From: CAWJMF01 sp963843945
Lineage (GTDB): Bacteria > Vulcanimicrobiota > Vulcanimicrobiia > Vulcanimicrobiales > Vulcanimicrobiaceae
DNA length: 64,000 nt
Reading direction: 5' to 3'
Assembly (NCBI GenBank): GCA_963843945.1
Contig: CAWJMF010000002.1
Location: 434,001-498,000 of the forward strand
The notes below the pieces were generated by a model. It had not been told where the DNA came from. It searched no databases and saw only the letters and a list, made by a program, of their open reading frames with translations. Positions 33,984 to 42,541 of this stretch are shown here, piece after piece; the first letter of the stretch is position 1, and each line of letters opens with the position of its first letter. The translations under genes and the position numbers were made by a program.

Positions 33984-35621
33984 TCAGAGCTCGAATTGCA
34001 GGCCGAAGACCGCGCGCCGGTCGGTGTACAGCAGGTCGCGTCCGCCGCCGAAGAATTGCAGCTTCTGGCCGGGCGAAAGGTACAGGTACGTATCGAGCGT
34101 CGGATGGCGCACGTCGTAGAAGCGGACGTCGAAGCCGACGGGCCGCGTCGCGATGCCGCCATAGACGCCGAGCTGCGAGTACTCGATGCCGCCGCCATAA
34201 CGCAATTGACCGGAATGGTCGAGCAAGAGCAAGTTGCCCGTAGCGGCGTAGCCGAGATCGTTGACCCCCGCCACGAGGCTCGTCCGGTTGTGGGGCAAGA
34301 TGATCGCGTTGAAATCGCTCTGCAGGCCACGATCCGCCGTCAGCAGCGGCGACGTGTTCCGTTCGGCGCTAGCCGGGCGCTCCGGCTCGACTTGCGTGAT
34401 GCGGAACTGCAAGGTGATCAAGTTGTCGAGGAAATTGTTGAGCTTGGCGTGCAGCTGCGCGACGCCTTTGTCGGGCGAGCTGGACTGCACGAGTTGCTGT
34501 CCGGGGCTCGGTCCGGGCACCGGCGCGAGGCCGCTCGAGTGCGTCCCGGCCGGCGGAAGGGCCGGCGACGACGTCGGCAGGTAACCCGAGGGCATGGCCG
34601 TGGCGCCGCCCGGCGCGGGCGAGGCGCCATGGTCGACGCCGTAGACCGCGCTTTGGCCGCCTAATTGCGCCAGCAGCGAGTCGAGTTTCTGCGAGCTCGC
34701 GTCGATCTGCGCGACCGTGTCGCGCAGCTGCGCTTGCGTCTGCGGGTTGGCGGTCACTTGCCGCAGATCGTTCGTCAGCTCCGCGAAAGTGTGCGCCGTT
34801 TGCGCGAGCGAGCGCGTCGTCGAGATGAGGTTCTCTTTCACCTCGGGATTGGTCGCGACTTCGCGCAACGACTCGACCGCCACGTTGAGCGACGTCGCGG
34901 TCATCGTCAGCTGGGCCAGTAACATGTCGACTTGCTTCGAGTCGCGCGCCGTCGTTCGCGCGAGCGTGTCGGTCAGTGCCTGAACGTTTCTGCCCGACGA
35001 ACCGAGGGTGGCCGAAAGCTGATCCGTGAGGAAGAGCGCCCGGCGCGAGAGTTCGGACAACGATTCGTTGGCCGTCTGCGAAACCGCGCTCGCGTTGCGC
35101 ATCGTAATCTGCAACTGGCGCAGCAGCTCGGGAGTCGCGCCCTGCACTTGGCTGAGGATGTTGTCCAGACGCTTGACTTCGCCCTGACCTTCTTCGATCA
35201 GGTCGGCGAAGGTCGTCGGGTTCGTCCCTTCCGGCTGCTGGTCGATCGGCAAGAGAACGCGCGCGAGCTTCGGGGTCGACTCGTTGACGTCTCTGGGAGG
35301 GGCGATGATCACGTTGGGCTCGCCGGTGAGCGGTGCCTGAATCAGATACTTCGACCCCACCGGAATGTCGTATTCGGGCTTGATGGCCATCACGACGTCG
35401 ACGGAGTAGTCGGGCTGCAGGATGACCCGGTCGACGGCGCCGATCGGCACCCCGCTGAGGTACACGTAGGCGGCCTGGTGGAGCCCGTTCGCGGAGCGGA
35501 AATGGACCCCGATCTTGTAGCCGCGCGAGCGCGTTCCGATGTCGTTGAGGACGTAAAAGACGCCGAAGACCGCGAGCGCCGCGATGATGGTAAAGAGGCC
35601 AACTTGTGCTCGTTTGGTCAT
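33984..35621 (-). CDS. mlaD: Long MlaD-type MCE protein with barrel-like C-terminus
   Basis: A 545-residue lipid-transport protein. Domains in order: an N-terminal helix (VGLFTIIAALAVFGVFYVL, residues 7-25) anchoring it in the inner membrane; an MCE domain (about 36-115, with SANGLHQAAYVYLSGVPIGAVDRV); a long helical coiled-coil (about 135-330, heptad-like runs such as LDNILSQVQGATPELLRQLQ); a Pro/Ser-rich linker (330-375); and a C-terminal part (about 390-545) with repeated short amphipathic strands, tyrosine/glycine turns and a final FGLQFEL that looks like an outer-membrane beta-barrel end. In Veillonella MlaD this layout spans the envelope. ATG at 35621, after mlaF by 14 bases. Confidence 0.87.
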   Translation of the reverse strand: MTKRAQVGLFTIIAALAVFGVFYVLNDIGTRSRGYKIGVHFRSANGLHQAAYVYLSGVPIGAVDRVILQPDYSVDVVMAIKPEYDIPVGSKYLIQAPLTGEPNVIIAPPRDVNESTPKLARVLLPIDQQPEGTNPTTFADLIEEGQGEVKRLDNILSQVQGATPELLRQLQITMRNASAVSQTANESLSELSRRALFLTDQLSATLGSSGRNVQALTDTLARTTARDSKQVDMLLAQLTMTATSLNVAVESLREVATNPEVKENLISTTRSLAQTAHTFAELTNDLRQVTANPQTQAQLRDTVAQIDASSQKLDSLLAQLGGQSAVYGVDHGASPAPGGATAMPSGYLPTSSPALPPAGTHSSGLAPVPGPSPGQQLVQSSSPDKGVAQLHAKLNNFLDNLITLQFRITQVEPERPASAERNTSPLLTADRGLQSDFNAIILPHNRTSLVAGVNDLGYAATGNLLLLDHSGQLRYGGGIEYSQLGVYGGIATRPVGFDVRFYDVRHPTLDTYLYLSPGQKLQFFGGGRDLLYTDRRAVFGLQFEL

Positions 35622-35635
35622 CGTATTGCGCGCCC

Positions 35636-36385
35636 CTAGATCGGGATCGGACCGACTTCGCTGCCCTGAAGGAATTGCTGCGTGATGGGATTGAGCGAAC
35701 GCTTCACTTCTTCGACCGTTCCATATTCGATGATGGCTCCCTCGAAGAGCATCGCGATGTAGTCGGCCATCGCGAAGATGCTGTCGAGGTCGTGCGAGAC
35801 GACGACCGCGGTCCCGTCGAGCTGCCGCCGCAGGCGTTTGATTGTGTCCGTGAGGACGTGCGTGATGATGGGGTCGAGCCCGGTGGTGGGCTCGTCGTAG
35901 AGCACGAGCTCGGGATTATTGACGACGGCCCGGGCGAAGCCCGCGCGTTTGAGCATGCCGCCCGACAACTCGGAGGGCATGCGGTCGGTGATGTGGTTGA
36001 GGCCGACGGAGTCGAGGGTCGCCTCGACGAGCCGCTCGATCTCCGCATTCGGGAGCCTGGTGTGCTCGCGCAGCGGCATCGCGACGTTCTCGCCGACGGT
36101 AAGGCTGTCGAAAAGCGCCGCGAACTGGAACGAGAAGCCGATCTTCGTGCGAAATTCGATCAGTTCGCGGTGCGACATGCAGCAGACGTCGATCCCCTTA
36201 ACGTAGACGTGACCGCTGTCGGGTTTGCGTAGACCGTTGAGGAGGCGCAGGATCGTCGACTTGCCGGCGCCGGACATGCCGATCAAGCAGGTAATGGCGC
36301 GCTCTTTGATCTCGAGCGTGCAGTTCTGCAGCACGACCTTCTGTCCGAAGCGGAGCGTGACGTTGTCGATGAGCGCGAAGCTCAT
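35636..36385 (-). CDS. mlaF: Mla ABC transporter ATP-binding protein
   Basis: A 249-residue cytoplasmic ATPase that powers MlaE. Walker A is GMSGAGKST, Q-loop FSFQFAALFDSLTVGENVAMPL (typical MlaF), signature ELSGGMLKRAGFARAV, Walker B ELVLYDEPTTGLDP, switch histidine in VVSHDLDS. The frame extends upstream to 36655, but that part overlaps mlaE; the ATG at 36385 overlaps the mlaE stop as ATGA. Order mlaE-mlaF-mlaD is the standard Mla core. Confidence 0.92.
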   Translation of the reverse strand: MSFALIDNVTLRFGQKVVLQNCTLEIKERAITCLIGMSGAGKSTILRLLNGLRKPDSGHVYVKGIDVCCMSHRELIEFRTKIGFSFQFAALFDSLTVGENVAMPLREHTRLPNAEIERLVEATLDSVGLNHITDRMPSELSGGMLKRAGFARAVVNNPELVLYDEPTTGLDPIITHVLTDTIKRLRRQLDGTAVVVSHDLDSIFAMADYIAMLFEGAIIEYGTVEEVKRSLNPITQQFLQGSEVGPIPI

Positions 36386-37161
36386 TTGGTCACGCCGAAG
36401 AGAACGTACGAGAGAATGAAGTTCGTCGCGAAGATCAGGATGATCGAGGTGACGACGGCCGCGGTCGTCGATTTGCCCACGCCCGCGGCTCCACCGCGCG
36501 TAGCCAATCCCTGGTAGCACGAGATGAGCACGATGATCACGCCGAAGACCATCGCTTTGACCATGCCCTTGATGAAGTCGCCGAAGGGCGTGTATTCGCG
36601 CGCCGACTGAATGAACGAGTCGTAGCTGATGCCGGCGGAGGCCTTCGCCAGCCACATGCCGCCCAGGATCGCGACGACGTCGGCCAAGATCGTTAGGAGC
36701 GGCATCATCACGATCATGGCCAGGAGGCGCGGGACGACGAGCTGCTGGACGGGCGAGAGGCCCAGCGCCTCGAGGGCCTCGATCTGCTCGGTCACGACCA
36801 TCGAGCCGAGTTCGGCCGCCATGGCGGCGCCGGCGCGTCCCGCCACGACGACGGCCGAAAGCATCGGCCCCAGCTCGCGCGCGGTCGTGTACGTGACGGC
36901 GCCGCCGACGAGCGAGGAGACCCCGTAGTTGGTGGCTTGCTGGGCCGACTCGAACGCGATGACGAGCCCGGTGAAGAGCGAAGTCAGCAGGACGATCGTC
37001 GTCGATTGCACGCCGAGCAGGTACGCCTGCGAGACGGTCTCGGCGAAACGGATTCGCAGGCGGCCGAGAAACGAGAGCGCGTCGACCGAAAGGGTCGCGA
37101 CGCCGCCGGCATATTCGAGGATGCCGACCGTGCCGCGACCGACGTCGTCGAGGACCTTCAT
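36382..37161 (-). CDS. mlaE: Mla ABC transporter permease MlaE
   Basis: A 259-residue MlaE-type inner-membrane permease with five to six helices. Family marks are FTGLVIAFESAQQATNYGVSSLVGGAVTYTTARELGPMLSAVVVAGRAGAAMAAELGSMVVTEQIEALEALG, from which the REL-GP and EQI-DAL-type motifs identify the family. It forms the dimeric channel on which MlaD docks. The ATG at 37161 overlaps the upstream unknown gene by four bases. Confidence 0.92.
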   Translation of the reverse strand: MKVLDDVGRGTVGILEYAGGVATLSVDALSFLGRLRIRFAETVSQAYLLGVQSTTIVLLTSLFTGLVIAFESAQQATNYGVSSLVGGAVTYTTARELGPMLSAVVVAGRAGAAMAAELGSMVVTEQIEALEALGLSPVQQLVVPRLLAMIVMMPLLTILADVVAILGGMWLAKASAGISYDSFIQSAREYTPFGDFIKGMVKAMVFGVIIVLISCYQGLATRGGAAGVGKSTTAAVVTSIILIFATNFILSYVLFGVTK

Positions 37162-37496
37162 TCGCCCGCGAGTTCCGCGACGCGGGCGAGGACGCCTTGC
37201 GTCGCCTCGATCCGTCGAGCGGCCACGCCGCGCTCGGCGGTAAGGTTGTACTGGAGCTGGCTCGCGCGCGCCAGCCGGCGCTCGACGTCGGTTAGGTGGG
37301 CTTGCGCTTCGCGCGCGAACGCGGCGAAGTACTTTCGCGCGGCCCGGAGGTAGGCTTCGACCACGCTTGGGGACGGATCGCCCTCGGCGAGCGCGCGCTC
37401 GAGCGCAGCTTGGGCGCGGCGCAACGCTTTGTCGCGAACGTAAAAGCGGCCGATCTCGGTCGCCAGCGCTTCGAGCCGATCCCGCTCAACCGGCAT
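37158..37496 (-). CDS. Small helical protein between rph and mlaE
   Basis: A 112-residue, mostly alpha-helical, charged protein without cysteine or membrane span. Heptad-like spacing of leucine and alanine (ALRRAQAALERAL, ARKYFAAFAREAQAHLTDVERRLARASQL) predicts a helical hairpin. A start at GTG 37514 is also possible. I do not recognise the family. Coupling on both sides (overlap with rph and mlaE) says it is a real gene and may assist Mla or simply ride in the operon. Confidence 0.65.
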   Translation of the reverse strand: MPVERDRLEALATEIGRFYVRDKALRRAQAALERALAEGDPSPSVVEAYLRAARKYFAAFAREAQAHLTDVERRLARASQLQYNLTAERGVAARRIEATQGVLARVAELAGE

Positions 37497-38217
37497 GAGC
37501 GGCCAGCGCGGCACGCTGGTGTTCGAAAAGCTGACGGATGCCGCCGTCGGCGAGTGCGAGCATCGCGTCCAACTGCGCGCGGTCGAAGGGCGCGGATTCC
37601 GCCGTTCCCTGTACTTCGACGAATGCCCCCGCGTCGGTCATCGCGACGTTCATGTCGACGTCCGCACGGCTGTCTTCCGTGTACGCGAGATCGAGCAGCG
37701 CGAGGCCCGCGACGTATCCGACGCTGACTGCGGCGACCTGCCGTACCAGCGGCCACTTTGCGGTTCCGGGAGTAAAGTCGCGCCGCAATGCTAAGGCCAG
37801 CGCGACGTAGGCCCCGGTGATCGCCGCGGTCCGCGTCCCGCCGTCCGCTTGCAGCACGTCGCAGTCGACGGTCACGCTGCGTTCGCCGAGGAGTTTGAGA
37901 TCGGTGACGGCGCGCAGCGCTCGACCGATCAAGCGCTGGATTTCGTGCGTTCGGCCGCCGACCCGGCCGCGCGTCGATTCGCGCTGGGTGCGCTCTTCGG
38001 TAGCCCGCGGCAGCATCGCGTACTCGGCCGTTACCCAACCGCGGCCTTGGCCGCGCAACCACGGCGGCACGCGCTCGTCGAGCGTCGCCGCGCACAGCAC
38101 GCGGGTTCGTCCGACCGAGATCAGCGCGCTGCCTTCGGCGAACGCAAGCGGGTTGGGCTCGATCGTAACCGGGCGCAAGCCGTCCGGCGTACGGCCGTCG
38201 TCGCGGGCTTTACTCAA
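37486..38217 (-). CDS. rph: Ribonuclease PH
   Basis: A 243-residue phosphate-dependent 3-prime exoribonuclease that trims tRNA ends. RNase PH marks: RPVTIEPNPLAFAEGSALI-type start, the GWVTAEYAMLPRAT motif, RVGGRTHEIQRLIGRALRA (phosphate-binding arginine region), TVDCDVLQADGGTRTAAITGA and the C-terminal VDMNVAMTDAGAFVEVQGTAE. The start is a TTG at 38217 that overlaps the glmS stop; no better start exists in frame before the conserved part. Its end overlaps the following small gene. Confidence 0.9.
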   Translation of the reverse strand: MSKARDDGRTPDGLRPVTIEPNPLAFAEGSALISVGRTRVLCAATLDERVPPWLRGQGRGWVTAEYAMLPRATEERTQRESTRGRVGGRTHEIQRLIGRALRAVTDLKLLGERSVTVDCDVLQADGGTRTAAITGAYVALALALRRDFTPGTAKWPLVRQVAAVSVGYVAGLALLDLAYTEDSRADVDMNVAMTDAGAFVEVQGTAESAPFDRAQLDAMLALADGGIRQLFEHQRAALAAHAG

Positions 38218-40045
38218 CCGTGACGGTCTTCGCGAGGTTCCGCGGCTGGTCGACGTCTTTGCCTTCGATGTCGGCGATGTGATAGGCGAGCAACTGCAGC
38301 GGGACCACGTTCACGATCGGCGAGAGCAGCTCGTCGACGCGCGGAACCCATAGAACGTGCTCGGCGAGTTCGGCCGCTTCGCGGTCGCCGTGATTGGCCA
38401 CGACGACGATCGGCGCTTCGCGCGCTTTGGCTTCGGCGAGATTCGAGAGCATCTTTTCGCGGACGCGTCCCTCGGTGACGATGCCCACGACCGGGACGCG
38501 CGCGTCGAGCAAGGCGATCGGACCGTGTTTCATTTCCCCGGCCGCATACCCCTCAGCGTGAATGTAGGAGATCTCTTTCAGTTTGAGCGCGCCTTCGAGC
38601 GCCGTCGGGAAATTGACGTAGCGCCCCAAGAAGAGCACCGTCTTCGCCTTCCGCAAGCGGCGCGCGACCTTGCGGATCTCGTCCGACGTATTCAGCACGA
38701 CGTCGATCGCCGCCGGGAGGAGCTTCATGTTCTCCGCGATCTCGCGGAGCCGCTCGACGTCCTGACTGCGCCGCAGGCGCGCGAGATAGAGGGCGAACAA
38801 GACCATCGCAATCGTCTGGGAGACGTAGGTCTTGGTCGCAGCCACTGCGATCTCGGGACCGCCGCGCGTGTACAGCACGCCGTCGGCCAAGCGCGTCAGG
38901 TGCGAGCCCAAGACGTTGCTGATCCCGAGCACGGGCGATCCGGCGGCTTTCGCCACCTTGATGGCTTCGGTCGTGTCGGCCGTTTCGCCCGACTGCGACA
39001 TCGCGATGGTCAGGGTGCGCGGGTCGAGCGAACGGTCGCCGTAGCGGAACTCGCTGGCCAGTTCCATTTCGACCGGCAGCTTGCAGAGCGCGCGCAGCAG
39101 GTACATGCCGACCATGCCGGCGTTGTAGGCCGTCCCGCAACCGGTGATCGAGATCTTGGTCATCGCCCGCAACAGCCCCTCATCCAATTTCAGTTCGGAG
39201 AAGAGCTGGACGTCGTTCGACTCGTCGACGCGGCCGGCCAGCGTCTCCTTGACGACGCTCGGCTGGACGAAGATCTCCTTGAGCATGAAGTGCTTGAAAC
39301 CGGTCTTCTCGGCGGAACTCGCATCCCACATCACTTGCGTGATCTCGCGTTCGATCGGGCGACCCTCGAAGTCCGTCAGCTCGTAGCCGGCCGGCCCGAT
39401 CACCACCATCTCGTTCTCGCGCAGGATGATCTGCTTACGCGTGTACTGTAAGATTGCCGGCGTGTCGCTGGCGACGAACATCTCGTGGTCGCCGATACCT
39501 ACGACGAGCGGGCTCGCTCCGCTGCGCGCGAAGACGAGCTGGTGCGGCGAGTCGGACGAGATCACGCCGAGCGCGTACGCGCCTTGGACTTCGCGTAACG
39601 TGCGGCGCAACGCGGCGGGCAAGTCGCCTTCGTAATACTCTTCGATGAGGTGCGCGATGACTTCGGTGTCGGTCTCGCTGCGAAACGCGTGTCCGGCAGC
39701 CAGCAGGCGTTCGCGCAAGACGCTGTAGTTCTCGATGATGCCGTTGTGGACGACGGCGATCTTCCCCGAGCAATCCATGTGCGGGTGCGCGTTCATGTCG
39801 GAGGGGCGCCCGTGCGTCGCCCAGCGCGTGTGCCCGAGACCGGTCGTCCCGGCCAAGGGCTCGACGCCGAGACGATCCGCGAGGCGGCCCAATTTGCCTT
39901 CGGCTTTGCTCCCGCTCAGTTCGCCGCGCTCGTCGATGACCGCGATCCCGGCGCTATCGTAGCCCCGGTACTCGAGGCGCCGCAGCGAATCGAGAATGAT
40001 CGGGACCGAGTCGCGATGGCCCACGTAGCCGACGATTCCGCACAT
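38210..40045 (-). CDS. glmS: Glutamine-fructose-6-phosphate aminotransferase
   Basis: A 611-residue enzyme making glucosamine-6-phosphate for peptidoglycan and lipid A. The N-terminal glutaminase begins MCGIVGYVGHRD, with C2 as nucleophile and HTRWATHGRPSDMNAHPH downstream. Two SIS isomerase domains follow (SITGCGTAYNAG, TIAMSQSGETADT, HAEGYAAGEMKHGPIALL) and it ends in KTVTVE, the usual DNLAKSVTVE-like C-terminus. ATG at 40045, seven bases after rpoZ. Confidence 0.95.
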   Translation of the reverse strand: MCGIVGYVGHRDSVPIILDSLRRLEYRGYDSAGIAVIDERGELSGSKAEGKLGRLADRLGVEPLAGTTGLGHTRWATHGRPSDMNAHPHMDCSGKIAVVHNGIIENYSVLRERLLAAGHAFRSETDTEVIAHLIEEYYEGDLPAALRRTLREVQGAYALGVISSDSPHQLVFARSGASPLVVGIGDHEMFVASDTPAILQYTRKQIILRENEMVVIGPAGYELTDFEGRPIEREITQVMWDASSAEKTGFKHFMLKEIFVQPSVVKETLAGRVDESNDVQLFSELKLDEGLLRAMTKISITGCGTAYNAGMVGMYLLRALCKLPVEMELASEFRYGDRSLDPRTLTIAMSQSGETADTTEAIKVAKAAGSPVLGISNVLGSHLTRLADGVLYTRGGPEIAVAATKTYVSQTIAMVLFALYLARLRRSQDVERLREIAENMKLLPAAIDVVLNTSDEIRKVARRLRKAKTVLFLGRYVNFPTALEGALKLKEISYIHAEGYAAGEMKHGPIALLDARVPVVGIVTEGRVREKMLSNLAEAKAREAPIVVVANHGDREAAELAEHVLWVPRVDELLSPIVNVVPLQLLAYHIADIEGKDVDQPRNLAKTVTVE

Positions 40046-40052
40046 GGTTAGG

Positions 40053-40271
40053 TTATTTAATTCCTTCTTTCACGCGCCGGTAGGGAATCTTGCCCAGGGC
40101 AACTTCGTCGAAGGCGGTCGATACCGGCTTATTCGGATTCGCGTTTTCCGACAAGGCGGGGGCGCCGTTGTTGAGTTGTTTGGCCCGCTTAGTTACTACG
40201 TTGACCAGGGTGAACTTGGAGTCGACGTGCTCGAGCAGCCCGTCGAGGTCTCCGAAAACTGAGTCGCTCAT
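40053..40271 (-). CDS. rpoZ: RNA polymerase omega subunit
   Basis: A 72-residue small subunit that helps assemble RNA polymerase. Seen are SKFTLVNVVTKRAKQLN (the family SRYxLVxxxxxRAxQL motif) and KPVSTAFDEVALGKIPYRR near the C-terminus. It overlaps the gmk stop by ATGA, the classic gmk-rpoZ pair. Confidence 0.88.
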   Translation of the reverse strand: MSDSVFGDLDGLLEHVDSKFTLVNVVTKRAKQLNNGAPALSENANPNKPVSTAFDEVALGKIPYRRVKEGIK

Positions 40272-40900
40272 GATTGTACCAAATTCCTAAAATCGTCGTC
40301 TTTGTAGTGGTGGATGCGGAAGCGTTCCGCACGAACGACCGCTTCGAGATCCTCGACGGCCGGGAGCGCGTCGCGGTGCTCGAGCGGGGCTTGCGCGTTG
40401 ATGATGACGTAGTCGAAGTTCCGGATCGCCTTGAGCTCGTCGTGCGCTATCGCGAGCCTGGCCGCGATCTCTTCGGCCGTTTCGGTCCGCCGTTCGTGCA
40501 GGCGCAGCTGCAAGTACGAGAAGCGGTCGGGTAAGAGGAAGACGAGTACCGCGCCCGGGAACGCTTGCTTGATCGCGAGGGCCCCGGTGACTTCCGGCTT
40601 GAGGATAACGTCGTATCCCTCAGCCATCGTCTTCTCGACGAACGAACGGGGCGTCCCGTAAAGGTTTCCGTTGTACTCCTTCGTCTCGAGAAATTCGCCC
40701 AGCGCGTTCTTGCGTTCGAAGCTGGCCCGGTCGAGGAAGAAATACGCCTCGCCCTCTCGCTCGTCGTTTCGCGGCGGGCGAGTGGTCGCCGACACCGAGT
40801 ACCGCACCTGCGGCATTCGTTTGCGGAGACCCTCGACGACCGTATCTTTGCCGGCCCCCGATGGTCCCGACACGACGAATAGCAGCCCCGGCCCTTGCAT
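40268..40900 (-). CDS. gmk: Guanylate kinase
   Basis: A 210-residue kinase for GMP. Walker A is SGPSGAGKDT (aspartate in place of the usual serine/threonine before T), followed by RYSVSATTRPPRNDEREGEAYFFLD (GMP binding) and the lid ATLEL-type region with LPDRFSYLQLRLHERRTET. The frame extends to 41053, but that N-terminal stretch lies over the divergent gene, so the ATG at 40900 is used. It heads the long minus-strand run that reaches panE. Confidence 0.92.
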   Translation of the reverse strand: MQGPGLLFVVSGPSGAGKDTVVEGLRKRMPQVRYSVSATTRPPRNDEREGEAYFFLDRASFERKNALGEFLETKEYNGNLYGTPRSFVEKTMAEGYDVILKPEVTGALAIKQAFPGAVLVFLLPDRFSYLQLRLHERRTETAEEIAARLAIAHDELKAIRNFDYVIINAQAPLEHRDALPAVEDLEAVVRAERFRIHHYKDDDFRNLVQS

Positions 40901-40959
40901 GTTCTCCCGGCGGAGGACGGCCAGATCGGCCGAAGCTACGGCTTTCGGGAAAAGCTGAG

Positions 40960-42537
40960 GTGCGGCCTGCGCTCGCCCAGGCGGCCGGCTTCTCGGCGGC
41001 AGCGGCCTTGCTCGCGTTCTTGCGCTGGCCGGGTTTTTGGCCGCCGGTCCCACTCAACCCCGACGAAGCGCAGATGTTGGCGCAGGCGATCACCCTGGTC
41101 CATCATCCGGTGCCCTGGCACTCCTACGACCCGACGACCAGCGGGCCGCTCAACAGCATGCTCCTCGCCGTGCCGCTGTTGTTCGGCGGTAAGCCGGGCT
41201 ACGCAGCCGGCCGCATGTTTGCCGTCGTCCTCGAACTAGGCGCACTCGCGTGCCTGTACTTTACCCTACGCCGCCTTTTCGGGCCGGCGCTGGCCTGGGC
41301 AGCTTGTTTGCTCCCCTTCGCCTTCTTCTGTGCCCTTGCGACGCCGGAATGGGTGAACTACACGAGCGAGCATCTCTCGTTGCTTCTCATCGCCTGGACG
41401 GGCTACGAACTCGCCTGCTTTGCGACGGCGGCCGGACCTCGGGCCGTCGTGCACGCCGGAAAGGCCGGCTTGCTCGCGGGCGCGCTCCCCTTCGCCAAGC
41501 TGCAAACCGCCCCGTTCGTGCTCTGGGCCGTCGCGACGGCCCTCGCGATCCTCGTCGTGCGTCGCAAGCGGCTCGCAACTTTTCGCTCGAAAACGCTGCT
41601 CGCACTCGCGCTCGGCCTGGCCGCCGTTCCGCTGCTGGTCCTCGTCCCCGTGACGCTTTCGGGCTCGCTGCGCGACTTCGTTATCTGCTACGTCGTCTTT
41701 CCGTTCACGTACGTGCGGTACGCGGAGTCCGCCTTGGGCGGATCCCTTTCCGTCGCGGCATATTTTGCAACGCCGGAGTTCGCACGATTCTTGATTAGCG
41801 CGAGTGCGGTCGCTCTCGCTTGCGGCGCAGGCACGGCGCTGCTGGCGGCCGTCGAGCGGCGCTTTCCGGCGCGCGCAGCGCTCTGGTTCCTTGCCGCCGC
41901 TGCGGCGCTGGTCGTCGCCTCGATCGTCGCGATCGAGTCGCCGCGCAGCTCGTTCCAGCACTACCTGCTCTTTTTAGTTTTGCCGGCGGCCGCGTTCAGC
42001 GCGGGCAGCCTCGCCGTCTTGACGACCGCACTGGCGCAAGTCTCGGCCGTGCGCGCGCGCGCCGTCGCCGCGATGCTGGGCGTCGTCGCCACGCTGCCGC
42101 TGGTCGCACTGCGCAGCACGAGCGATCCGTATGCGGCCGCCGGCTGGCAGCCCTCCCCGCAACGCGCGGCGCGCGAAGCAGTCGAGGCGATGTTGACGCG
42201 CCGCGTTCGGCCCGGCGATTCGCTGGCGATTTGGGGCTGGATGCCCGAGTACTTCGTCGCGACGGACGCCGTCATGGGCACGCGCGACAGCCTCAGCGAG
42301 TTTCAAATCGCGCGGCATCCGTTTCAAGCCTATTACCGCGCCCGTTACGTCCGCGATTTCGACACGAACCGTCCCGCGTTTTTTTTGGACACCGTGGCCC
42401 CCTCGTCGGCGGCCTTCGTCGACCGCGCGGACGCCGGGTTCGAGACCTTTCCCGAACTGGCGGCGCGCGTCGAGGCCGGCTACCGGCTCGCCGGCGAGAG
42501 CGGCGGGGTGCGCTTGTACCGGCGCATCGAGCGCTGA
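40960..42537 (+). CDS. Multi-pass glycosyltransferase-like membrane protein
   Basis: A protein of about 525 residues with 10 or more hydrophobic helices, resembling GT-C glycosyltransferases (PMT/ArnT-like): the first periplasmic loop has the acidic NPDEAQMLAQAI motif where such enzymes bind the metal or lipid-sugar phosphate, followed by TSGPLNSMLLAVPLLFGG. A soluble C-terminal domain follows helix 12 (GDSLAIWGWMPEYFVATDAVMG). The GTG at 40960 after AGCTGAGG is proposed, as upstream frame overlaps gmk. Sugar and acceptor unknown. Confidence 0.7.
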   Translation: MRPALAQAAGFSAAAALLAFLRWPGFWPPVPLNPDEAQMLAQAITLVHHPVPWHSYDPTTSGPLNSMLLAVPLLFGGKPGYAAGRMFAVVLELGALACLYFTLRRLFGPALAWAACLLPFAFFCALATPEWVNYTSEHLSLLLIAWTGYELACFATAAGPRAVVHAGKAGLLAGALPFAKLQTAPFVLWAVATALAILVVRRKRLATFRSKTLLALALGLAAVPLLVLVPVTLSGSLRDFVICYVVFPFTYVRYAESALGGSLSVAAYFATPEFARFLISASAVALACGAGTALLAAVERRFPARAALWFLAAAAALVVASIVAIESPRSSFQHYLLFLVLPAAAFSAGSLAVLTTALAQVSAVRARAVAAMLGVVATLPLVALRSTSDPYAAAGWQPSPQRAAREAVEAMLTRRVRPGDSLAIWGWMPEYFVATDAVMGTRDSLSEFQIARHPFQAYYRARYVRDFDTNRPAFFLDTVAPSSAAFVDRADAGFETFPELAARVEAGYRLAGESGGVRLYRRIER

Positions 42538-42541
42538 CGGC

